Positions 51,348 through 59,837 of a stretch of DNA of 64,000 nt are shown here, piece after piece. The stretch comes from an uncultured Eubacteriales bacterium. Lineage in GTDB: Bacteria > Bacillota > Clostridia > Christensenellales > Aristaeellaceae. The notes under the pieces are model-generated. The model saw nothing but the letters and a program-made list of their open reading frames with translations. It was not told the DNA's origin and did no database searches. Numbering within the stretch: position 1 is the first letter of the stretch; the number at the start of each line of letters is the position of its first letter. The stretch spans positions 1 through 64,000 of the forward strand of contig CADBEB010000010.1 in NCBI GenBank assembly GCA_902793605.1, given 5' to 3'. The translations under genes and the position numbers were made by a program.

Positions 51348-51395
51348 AAAAAAGGCATCCTGCCGACTCACTGTGGGTTTTCAGGATGCCTTTTT
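51348..51395 (+). terminator. Terminator of the TetR operon
   Basis: AAAAAAGGCATCCTG and CAGGATGCCTTTTT form a 14-pair stem with a 19-base loop. Confidence 0.85.
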
Positions 51396-51504
51396 GTATT
51401 CCTTTCGATGACCTTCTGCGTCAGTCTTTGGCTTCGACTCAAAAAAACACACACTTGATTCCGACGTCAGAAAGCCGCCCCGAAGGGTAGCATCGTCTGA
51501 AGCT

Positions 51505-51660
51505 TCACGGTTTTTCCTTCTTGCCGTACAGTTCCGCGGCCTTCCGGATCTCCTCCCGGATCTCCTCCGCCAGGCTGTCCGGAGAGACCACCTTCACGAT
51601 GTTCGCGTGCCCGACTGCCCATTGCTTCATGGCCATCGCGCTGACCTTCAGCCGCGTCCG
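51505..51660 (-). pseudogene. C-terminal remnant of a WYL-domain transcriptional regulator
   Basis: The minus-strand frame reads RLKVSAMAMKQWAVGHANIV, then KVVSPDSLAEEIREEIRKAA and ELYG, ending at TGA 51505. This is the C-terminal helix-strand segment of WYL-domain regulators (pattern VSPxxLxEEIREEI). The rest of the gene is missing: upstream of about 51660 the frame enters an unrelated acidic ORF of opposite orientation. It is a truncated remnant from recombination. Confidence 0.6.
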
Positions 51661-51685
51661 CACAGAAGCTTATGAACCCCTCACC

Positions 51686-51892
51686 ATGGACCTGGACAGT
51701 CTCGACGCAGACCGCCTGGAGGACCTGCTGGACAGGGCCGAGGATCTCCTGGACGAACTGGAAGACGATGAGCCCGGCGGCGGGGACAGTGAAGAGCACG
51801 ACCTCCGGAAGGACCGGCTTTCCGAAACCGAAGACTTCATCGGCCGCATCCAGGACCGCCTGAACGAGCCGGAAGAAGACGATGACGACTGA
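51686..51892 (+). CDS. Short acidic ORF, perhaps a gene fragment
   Basis: A 68-codon frame starting at ATG 51686 encodes MDLDSLDADRLEDLLDRAED and continues as an acidic amphipathic helix with a Gly-rich break, ending in Glu/Asp-rich tail. There is no good Shine-Dalgarno. The in-frame extension upstream meets the WYL remnant at about 51660, so it may be the 3' end of a gene cut at the same junction. It is listed because its amphipathic periodicity looks real; function unknown. Confidence 0.4.
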   Translation: MDLDSLDADRLEDLLDRAEDLLDELEDDEPGGGDSEEHDLRKDRLSETEDFIGRIQDRLNEPEEDDDD

Positions 51893-52012
51893 GTTCCGTA
51901 CGGACCGCGGAGAAATCGCGGCAATACAAAAGCCCGGCAGAAAACATGGTCTATTCCGGCAAAAAGCATGTATAATGAAAGCGGAATCAGATCATATGAC
52001 GGAGGAATCATT

Positions 52013-52900
52013 ATGCTGAATTTTGCCGTTGAAGACAAAAAAAGGATCCGGGTCGTGATCGATTCGGATACCGCGTGCGAGGCGGACGATCCCTTCGCCA
52101 TCGCCTATGCCCTGATGAGCCCGAAGCTCATCGTGAAGGCGATCGTCGCGGAGCACTTCGCTCAGCCCGGCTCCATGGAACTGAGCCGGGAGGCCGCCCT
52201 GCGCGTCACCCGGGCCATGGGGTCGGACGTCCCGGTGCTGCGCGGCGAGGAAGGCCCCGGATCCGCCGGGGAACCCTCCGAGGGCGTCCGGTTCATCATC
52301 GAAGAAGCCCGCCGGGAGGACGCGCATCCCCTGTTCCTCCTGTGCATGGGCGCGCTGACCAACGCTGCCCGGGCCCTGGCAGAGGCGCCGGACATCGCGG
52401 GAAGGATGACCGTCGTGACCATCGGCGGCCATCCGTATGATATCGATGAGATCCCCTTCAAGGAGTTCAACTTCGGGAACGACCCGGCCGCCGCCAACGC
52501 GGTGCTGCAGTCGGAGGCGCCGGTCCGGCAGATCCCGTCCGATGTCTACGGCAGCATCCGGGTCGGCCTGGCCGAACTGCAGGAGCAGGTCATGCCCTTC
52601 GGCGCCATCGGACAGTACCTCTTCGACCAGATGATCGCCTACAACGCGACGCCCGGCGCCTCCTGGACGCCGGGGGAAAGCTGGTCCCTGGGGGATTCGC
52701 CTTCCGTCGCCGCCGTGCTGCACCCGGCCTGCGGCCGGACCGCCCGGCAGGCCGTCCGCCATGTCAACGACGACACGACCTACGGCGCTCCCCTCCCCGG
52801 CGCCCGGGAGATCCTCGTCTACCGGGACCTGGACAGCCGCTACCTGCTCGGGGATTTTTACGCAAAACTGCATCTGCTGTTTCCCGCAAAGCAGAAGTGA
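52013..52900 (+). CDS. Nucleoside hydrolase-like protein
   Basis: A 295-residue protein starting at ATG 52013 after CGGAGG; an extended -10 (TGTATAAT, 51969-51976) lies upstream. The N-terminus RVVIDSDTACEADDPFAIAY is the IU-nucleoside hydrolase metal-binding block (DTDxxxDDxxA). Later GALTNAARALAEAP and NFGNDPAAANAVL follow the family pattern, though several residues of the active site are altered and the histidine is in HVNDDTTYG. It may cleave ribosides or a related N-glycoside. Cytoplasmic. Confidence 0.8.
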   Translation: MLNFAVEDKKRIRVVIDSDTACEADDPFAIAYALMSPKLIVKAIVAEHFAQPGSMELSREAALRVTRAMGSDVPVLRGEEGPGSAGEPSEGVRFIIEEARREDAHPLFLLCMGALTNAARALAEAPDIAGRMTVVTIGGHPYDIDEIPFKEFNFGNDPAAANAVLQSEAPVRQIPSDVYGSIRVGLAELQEQVMPFGAIGQYLFDQMIAYNATPGASWTPGESWSLGDSPSVAAVLHPACGRTARQAVRHVNDDTTYGAPLPGAREILVYRDLDSRYLLGDFYAKLHLLFPAKQK

Positions 52901-53998
52901 TCATTTTCTCTTAAAACTGAACAGCCACTCCGCATAGTCCTCGTTTTCGAGCAGGGCCAGCTCCGCATGGTGGAAGCTGTAGGTCTGCTCCTGGCCGTGG
53001 ACGGCGCCGGCCGCCTCCATTTCCGCGTCGGTGAAGACCTTCAGGGTGACGTTCCCGCCGGCCTTTTCCAGCTTCTCCGCCGCCTGCCGGCCCACGGAGA
53101 CCGGGATGGTTTCGTCCCTCTCCGCCTGCGCGATGAACAGCGGAACGTCCTTCATCTTTGCCAGGGCGGCCATCCCCGTGCGGGAATAGTTCAGCGCCGG
53201 GCAGAGCGCCATCACCGCCGCGATGCGGTCCGGATACTGCTCCGCCATTTCAATGGAGGACATGCCGCCGAAGGAATTGCCCATCAGGTAGATCCGGTCC
53301 GGATCCGCCGCGCCTGCCGCGGCCATTTCGTCGATCCACGCCAGCACCTGGGCAAAGACCTTGCTGCGGACGTTGTCGGAAACATACAGCCCGTCCTCGA
53401 TCGTCGGGGCGATCACGATGCAGTGCCGCGCCGCCTGGTGCTCCGGTTCCGCCCAGTCCACCGCCGTGCGGTAGGTCAGCAGGTTCGCGGTATCTCCGTA
53501 GCCGTGGAAGACCACCACCACCGGCAGGGGAACCTCCGTTTCCGGCCGGTACACCCAGGCTTTGATCCTGCCGTTCTCCGCCTCGCGGAGGGTGAACAGA
53601 TCCGCCGCCCCGGCCGTCGTCTCCCCGATGTCGGCCATGGTGAAGCCCAGCTCCGGCGCCGCTTCGCAGGCGACGGTAAAGCTCCGCACATAGAAATATT
53701 TATCCGGGAACTGCTCCGGCACCAGGCTCCAGCCGTCCGCTTCCGGGATCACTTCCTTCACCCCGCAGGCAAAGGGATGCGTCGCCTGCGTACCCCAGCC
53801 GGCCGCCTCGCCCGTGATGGTGAAATGCTCCGGACCGATGCCCTCCGGCAGCTGCTGCCCGCGGACCGTGAACCGCACCGGCATCTGGCCTCATTTCGTC
53901 ACCTGCGTTTCCGCCGTGATGCTCCGGCCTTCCGCCGCGGCAAGGGTGCCGCCGCCCAGCATCGTCATCGTCATCAGCACCGACAGGATCCTTTTCAT
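52901..53998 (-). pseudogene. Secreted alpha/beta hydrolase, interrupted by one in-frame TGA
   Basis: A signal peptide frame starts at ATG 53998 (MKRILSVLMTMTMLGGGTLA), runs 35 codons to TGA (53891-53893), and continues in the same frame as GQMPVRFTVRGQQ into a full hydrolase (327 residues from the internal ATG 53884). The TGA stands where related proteins often have Trp (x-WG), so a TGG to TGA change is likely. The hydrolase has VVVFHGYGD (oxyanion loop), LMGNSFGGMSSIEMA (GxSxGG nucleophile) and QAERDETIPV (Asp), with the His in FHHAEL. The internal start would give a protein without export signal. Confidence 0.75.
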
Positions 53999-54132
53999 GT
54001 TTCTCCTCTCCCCTTCCGATAATAAACTCCCTTCCTGCCCGGAAGGGAGTTTTAAGTGGTTCCGATTTTTTTTGCCTTCCGCGTGTTACCCTTATGCCCG
54101 AAGGGGTTTAAGGGGGCGATCGGAAAGCCCCC

Positions 54133-54987
54133 TTATTTCACCGAACCGGTGATGCCTTCCGCGAACTGCTTCTGCAGCACGAAGAACACAATGATCGTCG
54201 GCAGCGAGCAGAACAGAACGCCCAGCATCAGCATCCCGTAGTCCACGGCATAGCCGTTGGACATGTTGGCGATCAGCATGGGCATGGTCTGCACCGCGTT
54301 GCCCTTCATGACCGTCCGGGGCCACATATAGGCATTCCACGCGTTCATGAAAACAATGACCGCAGAAGCCGCATACGTGGATTTCATCATCGGGAAATAC
54401 ATCCGGAAGAAGATCCCGATCTCGCTCAGGCCGTCGATCCGCGCCGCCTCCATTGTATCAATGGGGAAATTACGGCTGTTCTGCCGGAACATCATGATCA
54501 TAAACGGCGTTGCCAGGCCGGGAATAATGAACGCCCATACCGTGTTCAGCATCTTCATCTGTGAGATCATGGTGAACAGAGGGATCAGCGTTGCCACCTG
54601 CGGCACCATCATAGCCAGCAGGAGGATGGCGAAGAGCCTGTCCTTGCCCTTGTCGTGGTACAGCTCGAAGCCGTAGCCGGCCAGGGAGCAGATCAGCAGC
54701 GTTGCCAGGGTCTGCACGGCGGCGTAGAAGAAGGAATTCCCCATCGCCTGCCAGAGGTTTTGCTGATCGATCAGGTTCTTATAGTTTTCACTCAGGTAGG
54801 AGCCGAACCAGATCTTGCCCTGGGCCACTTCCAGGGAAGTATTGGTAGCCGCGGTGAACATCCAGTACAGCGGGAATACGGACAGGAACGACATGATCGT
54901 CAGAAAGATGTAAGCCGGGATCAGTTTCCGCTGAATATGGGAAACCGCCGGTTTTCTTCTTATCGCTGTATTAGTCACGCGTATCAC
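54133..54987 (-). CDS. Sugar ABC transporter permease (MalG-like)
   Basis: A 284-residue permease with six hydrophobic segments and the EAA loop TMEAARIDGLSEIGIFFRMYFPMM. The start overlaps the end of the MalF-like gene by 17 bases, showing one operon with the binding protein at 55975. There is no ATPase in this locus. Together with 54971 it would import a sugar, perhaps related to the nearby nucleoside or esterified sugars, but the substrate cannot be told. Confidence 0.92.
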   Translation of the reverse strand: MIRVTNTAIRRKPAVSHIQRKLIPAYIFLTIMSFLSVFPLYWMFTAATNTSLEVAQGKIWFGSYLSENYKNLIDQQNLWQAMGNSFFYAAVQTLATLLICSLAGYGFELYHDKGKDRLFAILLLAMMVPQVATLIPLFTMISQMKMLNTVWAFIIPGLATPFMIMMFRQNSRNFPIDTMEAARIDGLSEIGIFFRMYFPMMKSTYAASAVIVFMNAWNAYMWPRTVMKGNAVQTMPMLIANMSNGYAVDYGMLMLGVLFCSLPTIIVFFVLQKQFAEGITGSVK

Positions 54988-55870
54988 CTACCTTCAGGTT
55001 GATAAACGCCAGGATCGCCACCATGATGAACACGATGAAGGACAGCGCGGACGCGTATCCGAAATTCGCCACGCCCTGCCCCAGCGCATTGTTGTAGATA
55101 TAATGTGACATCGTGATCGTCGCGTTCGCCGGTCCGCCGTTGGTCAGGTTGACCGACTCATCGAACAGCTGCAGTGTACCGTTGATGGACATGATGCCCG
55201 TCATCACGATCACGGGGCGCAGCAGCGGCACCGTGATGTGCCAGAAGGTCTTCCATCCGCTGGCGCCGTCGATGTTCGCGGCTTCATACACCGAGTATTC
55301 GATGTTCTGCAGGCCGGCGAGGAAGAAGACCATGTTGTAGCCGGTCCAGCGCCACAGCAGGGCGATGATGATGACCGCCTTTGCCGTGTCAGACTGGCCC
55401 AGCCAGTTGACATTCTCCTGGATGATCCCGATCCCTTTCAGGAAGGAATTGATCAGTCCTTCATTGGCGAAAAGCGTTTTGAAGATCAGGGAATAGGAGA
55501 CCAGCGCCGTGGCACAGGGCAGGAAGATCAGCGTCCGGAAAAGTCCCCGGAGCTTCAGGTCCTTGTTGTTCAGCAGCTGTGCCAGCAGGATCGCCAGTAT
55601 CAGCATGACCGGCACCTGGATCAGCAGATACAGGAAGGTGTTGCCCATCGCGGTGAGAAACACCTTGTCGTTAAACATGCGGGTGTAGTTTTTGAAGATC
55701 GGATCCGCCCAGGCCAGTTTGGCTGCCGGTCCGGTCTGCAGAGATGTGATAAAAGCCTTCACCATGGGATAGAAACTCATGACGAAGATCAGCAAACTGG
55801 CAGGCGCCAGGAATCCCCAGCCGGCCGCTTTCTGCCTTGCCAGGAGCCCGAAGCCATGTTTCTTTTTCAT
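54971..55870 (-). CDS. Sugar ABC transporter permease (MalF/UgpA-like)
   Basis: A 299-residue permease. The N-terminus (MKKKHGFGLLARQKAAGWGF) is cytoplasmic; six hydrophobic segments follow. The EAA loop is EAANIDGASGWKTFWHITVP. The downstream gene overlaps its end. It lies 104 bases downstream of the binding protein gene; the gap contains a Tyr-Gly-rich remnant of the SBP end, with a weak hairpin, so expression is probably adjusted there. Confidence 0.92.
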   Translation of the reverse strand: MKKKHGFGLLARQKAAGWGFLAPASLLIFVMSFYPMVKAFITSLQTGPAAKLAWADPIFKNYTRMFNDKVFLTAMGNTFLYLLIQVPVMLILAILLAQLLNNKDLKLRGLFRTLIFLPCATALVSYSLIFKTLFANEGLINSFLKGIGIIQENVNWLGQSDTAKAVIIIALLWRWTGYNMVFFLAGLQNIEYSVYEAANIDGASGWKTFWHITVPLLRPVIVMTGIMSINGTLQLFDESVNLTNGGPANATITMSHYIYNNALGQGVANFGYASALSFIVFIMVAILAFINLKVGDTRD

Positions 55871-55974
55871 CGGGGCTTATCCTCCCACTGTCGGTTTTCA
55901 GAACCGGAAGCAGGGAACCGGAACGAACCGGTTCCCTGCTGTTCCTTCTTAAGATTCAACAGAGTCCTTCAGGA

Positions 55975-57243
55975 TCAATATCCCATGCCTTCCATATAGA
56001 AGGTGGTGGCATCCTGCGCTTCCTGCAGAGCGGCGTCGATATCGGCGCCATCCTTGATCTGCTGCATGGCCGTTCCCAGATAGCCGCGCAGCACGTAGTG
56101 GAAGGGGCTCTCCTCGATGGGGATGATCTTGGAGCCCATCTCGGTAATGTCCTTGTAAACCGGCTGGTTGTTGAAGAACGGAACGCCTTCGCCGTAGACT
56201 TCAGACTGGCCCGCGCTGATGCAGCAGGTGACCACGCCGCCCTTACGGAGGGCTTCGTCATAGGTCTGCTTGGAGCCGCCGAAGGTGTAGGCCAGGAACT
56301 TCTTAGCCAGCTCGGGGTTCTTGCAGTTGCCGGTGACATACAGGGAAGAACCGCCGTTGGTGGCAAAGCCTTCACCGCCGTCCAGAGTGGGCATGGAGGT
56401 GATCTGCCACTTGCCGGAGTTGGCTTCGACCTGCGTCATGGTGGGGATGATCCAGTTGCCGTTCAGCACGCCGGCCACCTGATCCTGCATAATGGTCTCG
56501 TTGGTGTAGCCGGTCCAGTCGTTGGACAGGATCAGCACATGCTCTTTCTCCATCTCGATGAGCAGCTCAACAACCCTCTTCAGCTTCTCATTGCCTACGA
56601 TGAAGGGTTTGCCTTCCTTCCAGAGGCTGACGCCTTCGCCCTGCAGCATGATGTAGGGCAGGTCATTGCCGCTGCCGTCCATGGACAGGAGGGCCTTGCC
56701 GGTCTTGGCATAGACTTCCTTACCGATCTCCAGGAACTTCTCCCAGGTGATGCCCTTCATGTCTTCGATCTTGTAGCCGGCCTGCTCCAGCAGATCCACA
56801 CGGTAGGCCATAATGCAGGTGCCGTTGTCCACCGGCGCGCCGTAGTGCTTGCCATTGATGGTGGAATAGCTCTGCTTGACGGCGGTGATGTCGTCCCAGT
56901 TGATGCCGGCATCTTCCAGATCAACCCAGGCATCCGGATAGTTCTCAACGAAGTTCTTGATGTAGCGGTCCTGGAACAGCACGATGTCACTCAGCAGGCT
57001 GTAATCACCGGAAGAACCGGCGTTGGTGATATCGTTCTCCACATCGCTGGAACCGCTGACGATGTTGATCTCCAGTTCGAACTCGGGATCCACATTGGCT
57101 TTGTAGTCATCCGCGGCAGCCTGCAGGGCATTGCCGTTGAAGTTAGCGTCCCACGCGGTAACGGTCAGCTTCTCTGCCATCGCGGCGGAGACAGCCAGCA
57201 GCATGCACAGGGCAAGCATCAGGGCAAGGATCTTCTTGGTCAT
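55975..57243 (-). CDS. Sugar ABC transporter substrate-binding protein
   Basis: A 422-residue extracellular solute-binding protein family 1 member. The signal peptide (KKILALMLALCMLLAVSAA) ends AMAEK and has no lipobox Cys, as in the other SBP of this window. The mature protein has the usual two lobes: VTAWDANFNGNALQAAADDY, GAPVDNGTCIMAYRVDLLEQ, and FMLPTLDGGEG-like TSMPTLDGGEGFATNGGSS. The promoter at 57364-57392 heads the operon. Confidence 0.9.
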   Translation of the reverse strand: MTKKILALMLALCMLLAVSAAMAEKLTVTAWDANFNGNALQAAADDYKANVDPEFELEINIVSGSSDVENDITNAGSSGDYSLLSDIVLFQDRYIKNFVENYPDAWVDLEDAGINWDDITAVKQSYSTINGKHYGAPVDNGTCIMAYRVDLLEQAGYKIEDMKGITWEKFLEIGKEVYAKTGKALLSMDGSGNDLPYIMLQGEGVSLWKEGKPFIVGNEKLKRVVELLIEMEKEHVLILSNDWTGYTNETIMQDQVAGVLNGNWIIPTMTQVEANSGKWQITSMPTLDGGEGFATNGGSSLYVTGNCKNPELAKKFLAYTFGGSKQTYDEALRKGGVVTCCISAGQSEVYGEGVPFFNNQPVYKDITEMGSKIIPIEESPFHYVLRGYLGTAMQQIKDGADIDAALQEAQDATTFYMEGMGY

Positions 57244-57363
57244 AGGGTATCATCCTCCTTTTATTTATTTTCACAGCCTCTGTCCAGGCTGCTGAAACCA
57301 TGTGCAGTGAACCGGCTTCCGTTCATGAAAGACACAAAAAAAACATTTTTCCGATCTGAGGTC

Positions 57364-57392
57364 ATTGTAGCAGACTTTATCCGCCCCGTCAA
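57364..57392 (-). promoter_or_regulatory. Sigma-A promoter of the second sugar ABC operon
   Basis: Minus strand TTGACG (57387-57392), 17 bases, TACAAT (57364-57369), about 120 bases before the SBP start. Confidence 0.75.
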
Positions 57393-57447
57393 CGGACATT
57401 TTTGTGATTTTTGTCAGATAGTGATCAGTAACCTGCCAGATATGCCA

Positions 57448-57945
57448 TCATTTAACGGCGGAAGGATTCTGCCGCCGGATCATCCTGACCGCCTCGTCGT
57501 TCAGGTCCAGGAGGAACTTGAAGACCTGCCCGTCCTCCTCCGCGATCAGCGTCCGGTACGGGATATCGTCCCGGTAGGAGGTATAGTCAAACTTTCTGAC
57601 CGGGATGCTCCCGCCCTTTTTGTACGGCAGGGCCTCCGGCGCGTCCGGATCGCACAGCAGCTTCACCGCCGCGAAGGGGATCTCGTGCAGCACCCGCCGC
57701 CCCCGGTCGCTCACCCGCTCGATCTTCAGCACGCCGTCGGCCAGGGTGTACTCATATTCCCGCTTCGAGGCGTAGCTGAACCAGAAATAGCACAGCACCA
57801 TCAGGAAGCAGGGCAGCATGAACCCGGTGGAGAACATGATCCCCTGCAGCAGAAACACGACGGCCAGCACCGCCATCACCCGCCGCAGCAGCACCTCCCG
57901 CGGCCGGACCGCCCGGCTCACGGAGATCACGATCGTCCCGTCCAT
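57448..57945 (-). CDS. Small membrane protein, DUF6106-like architecture
   Basis: A 165-residue protein with two adjacent hydrophobic segments (residues about 20-55) and a cytoplasmic beta-rich C-terminal domain (YEYTLADGVLKIERV, then IPFAAVKLLCDPDAPEAL, VRKFDYTSYRDDIPYRTLI), the arrangement of small PH-like membrane proteins. The family is not certain. It is separated from hflX by a dispersed repeat. No operon partner is evident. Confidence 0.6.
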   Translation of the reverse strand: MDGTIVISVSRAVRPREVLLRRVMAVLAVVFLLQGIMFSTGFMLPCFLMVLCYFWFSYASKREYEYTLADGVLKIERVSDRGRRVLHEIPFAAVKLLCDPDAPEALPYKKGGSIPVRKFDYTSYRDDIPYRTLIAEEDGQVFKFLLDLNDEAVRMIRRQNPSAVK

Positions 57946-57960
57946 CGATACTCTCCTCTT

Positions 57961-58068
57961 CGTGTCATTTCGAGCGAAGCCCGACAGGACGAAGTCGAGA
58001 AATCTCCCCTGTTTCAGATCGCGATCCGTTCTGAGGGAGATCCTTCACTTCGTTCAGGATGACACGGT
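57961..58068. repeat. Dispersed repeat with GTGTCATT/ATGACAC ends
   Basis: The element starts GTGTCATTTCGAGCGAAGC and ends CTTCGTTCAGGATGACAC, terminal inverted repeats of about 18 bases; the interior has GAGAAATCTCC and GGGAGATCC. It is in the same family as 5335-5445 and 61394-61606. Confidence 0.8.
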
Positions 58069-58069
58069 A

Positions 58070-59833
58070 TTATGATCCCTTCAGAATATCATGCCCGTAT
58101 TTCCGGATCACGCGCTCCGCGTCGTCCTGCGCGATATACATCGTGATCTCCGTCCCCGTTTCCGTATGCTCCTCGGAGAGCACCCGCCCGAGGGGCCGGA
58201 TCTCCGCGAGGATCCCGTAGCGGCTGAAGGGCACGACGAAGGTCACGGGCTGGTGGCTTGCCTGCAGGGTTTCCGCGATCTTAGCCAGCAGGTCGTCCAG
58301 GCCCTCCCCGGTCTTCGCGGAGATCAGCACCGCGCCGGGAAACACCGGATCCGGATCCCCCGCGTCGCACTTGTTGATGACCTCGATGCGCTTCTGCTCC
58401 GTCGCGCCGAGCTCCGCCAGGACCTCCTCCACCGTATCGTGCTGCTGCAGCATGTCCGGGCTTGACCCGTCGCTGACGATGACCAGCACGTCCGCCAGGG
58501 CGGCCTCCTCCAGCGTGGAGCGGAAGGCGCTCACCAGCGTGTGGGGCAGCTTCCGGATGAAGCCGACCGTATCGGTCAGCAGGTATTCCGTGTGTTCCGG
58601 GGTCTCCATGCGGCGGCTCACCGCGTCCAGGGTCGCGAAAAGCTGGTCCTGCGCGTAGACGTCGGACCCGGTCAGCGCGTTCAGCAGGGTCGATTTCCCG
58701 CTGTTGGTGTAGCCCACCAGCGCGACCACCGGGGTCTCGTTCTTCTCCCGGCTTTTGCGGCGCAGGCTCCGCTGCTTCTCCAGCTCGTCCAGCCGCCGCC
58801 TCAGTTCCGTCATCCGCTCCCGGATGCGCCGGCGGTTCATCTCCAACCGGCTCTCGCCGGGGCCCCGCGTGCCGATGCCGCCGGCCAGGCGGCTCAGGGT
58901 CGTCCCCGCGCCGATCAGCCGGGCGCTGCGGTACTGCAGCTGCGCCAGCTCGACCTGCAGCTTGCCCTCGGCGCTGGACGCGCGCTGGGCGAAGATATCC
59001 AGGATCAGGGCCGTCCGGTCGATGACCTTCACCCGAAGGACCTCCTCCAGGTTCCGGACCTGCACCCCCGTCAGCTCCTCGTCAAAGATGCATATGTCCG
59101 CCTCCAGGGCCTGGCAGTCCCGGGCGAGCTCCTCCGCCCGGCCCTTGCCGATGAACAGCGCCCCGTCCGGCCGGTCCCGCTTCTGCAGGAAGCTGCCGAC
59201 GACCTCGGCCCCGGCGGTCTCCGCCAGGCGGGCCAGCTCGTCCAGGCTTTCCCGGCTCTCGATACCCATGAGGACCGCCCGCTCCCGGCCGTCCCCGACC
59301 TCCTCCGCCGCTTCCCGGCCGACCAGCCGGTCGCTCTCGAGGATCTGGTCCAGCCATTCCTTTTCCGGCAGGCGGTACCACCGCGCCGGCGGGGTCAGCA
59401 GGATCTCCGCCCCTTCGGTCAGGAAGGCCGTCTGGACGTTGACGGGTTCCCCATCCTTCACGCCCACGGCAGTCATCGCGTCGTAGCGGAAGATCTTCAG
59501 CGCGCTCAGGTCGACGTCGCTCAGATGCCCGTCCCCGTCCGGGTGCGTGTGGACGCAGCGGACGCAGCTGAGCCGGTTCGCGTTGCGGCGCAGGCGGTAG
59601 TCCGTCAGCTCCACGTCCGAGTCCGTGCCGATGGCGACGTTCACGATCTCCCCGTCCCGGGTGATGTAGACTGCGATCTCCCGGTTCAGGGCGCACGAAC
59701 ACTCCGCCAGCAGCTTCATCAGCTCCCGGGGCAGGAACTCGTCTTCCTCGAGCTCACAGGTATACAGGGCGTCGAGCCGGGCCAGCATGGCCTCCCGCAC
59801 GCCGTCAATGTTGCCGTTTACGTTGTATTTCAT
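58070..59833 (-). CDS. hflX: GTPase HflX with N-terminal JAMM-motif domain
   Basis: HflX splits stalled ribosomes with GTP hydrolysis. The 587-residue protein is longer than the typical 420-450. The HflX core is at residues about 190-580: LIGKGRAEEL-type segment FIGKGRAEELARDC, RLIGAGTTLSRLAGGIGTRG, G1 GYTNSGKST, G3 DTVGFIRKLPH, G4 NKCD, G5 SAKTGEG. The N-terminal 170 residues include HTHPDGDGHLSDVD, an exact H-x-H-x7-S-x-x-D JAMM metalloprotease motif. The start is at 59833, four bases after the PMI fusion stop. Confidence 0.92.
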   Translation of the reverse strand: MKYNVNGNIDGVREAMLARLDALYTCELEEDEFLPRELMKLLAECSCALNREIAVYITRDGEIVNVAIGTDSDVELTDYRLRRNANRLSCVRCVHTHPDGDGHLSDVDLSALKIFRYDAMTAVGVKDGEPVNVQTAFLTEGAEILLTPPARWYRLPEKEWLDQILESDRLVGREAAEEVGDGRERAVLMGIESRESLDELARLAETAGAEVVGSFLQKRDRPDGALFIGKGRAEELARDCQALEADICIFDEELTGVQVRNLEEVLRVKVIDRTALILDIFAQRASSAEGKLQVELAQLQYRSARLIGAGTTLSRLAGGIGTRGPGESRLEMNRRRIRERMTELRRRLDELEKQRSLRRKSREKNETPVVALVGYTNSGKSTLLNALTGSDVYAQDQLFATLDAVSRRMETPEHTEYLLTDTVGFIRKLPHTLVSAFRSTLEEAALADVLVIVSDGSSPDMLQQHDTVEEVLAELGATEQKRIEVINKCDAGDPDPVFPGAVLISAKTGEGLDDLLAKIAETLQASHQPVTFVVPFSRYGILAEIRPLGRVLSEEHTETGTEITMYIAQDDAERVIRKYGHDILKGS

Positions 59834-59837
59834 GATC

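Noticed and set aside
53891..53893. In-frame TGA as selenocysteine
   Set aside because: The residue fits Trp by context, I see no convincing SECIS-like stem right after, and the protein family is not a selenoprotein.
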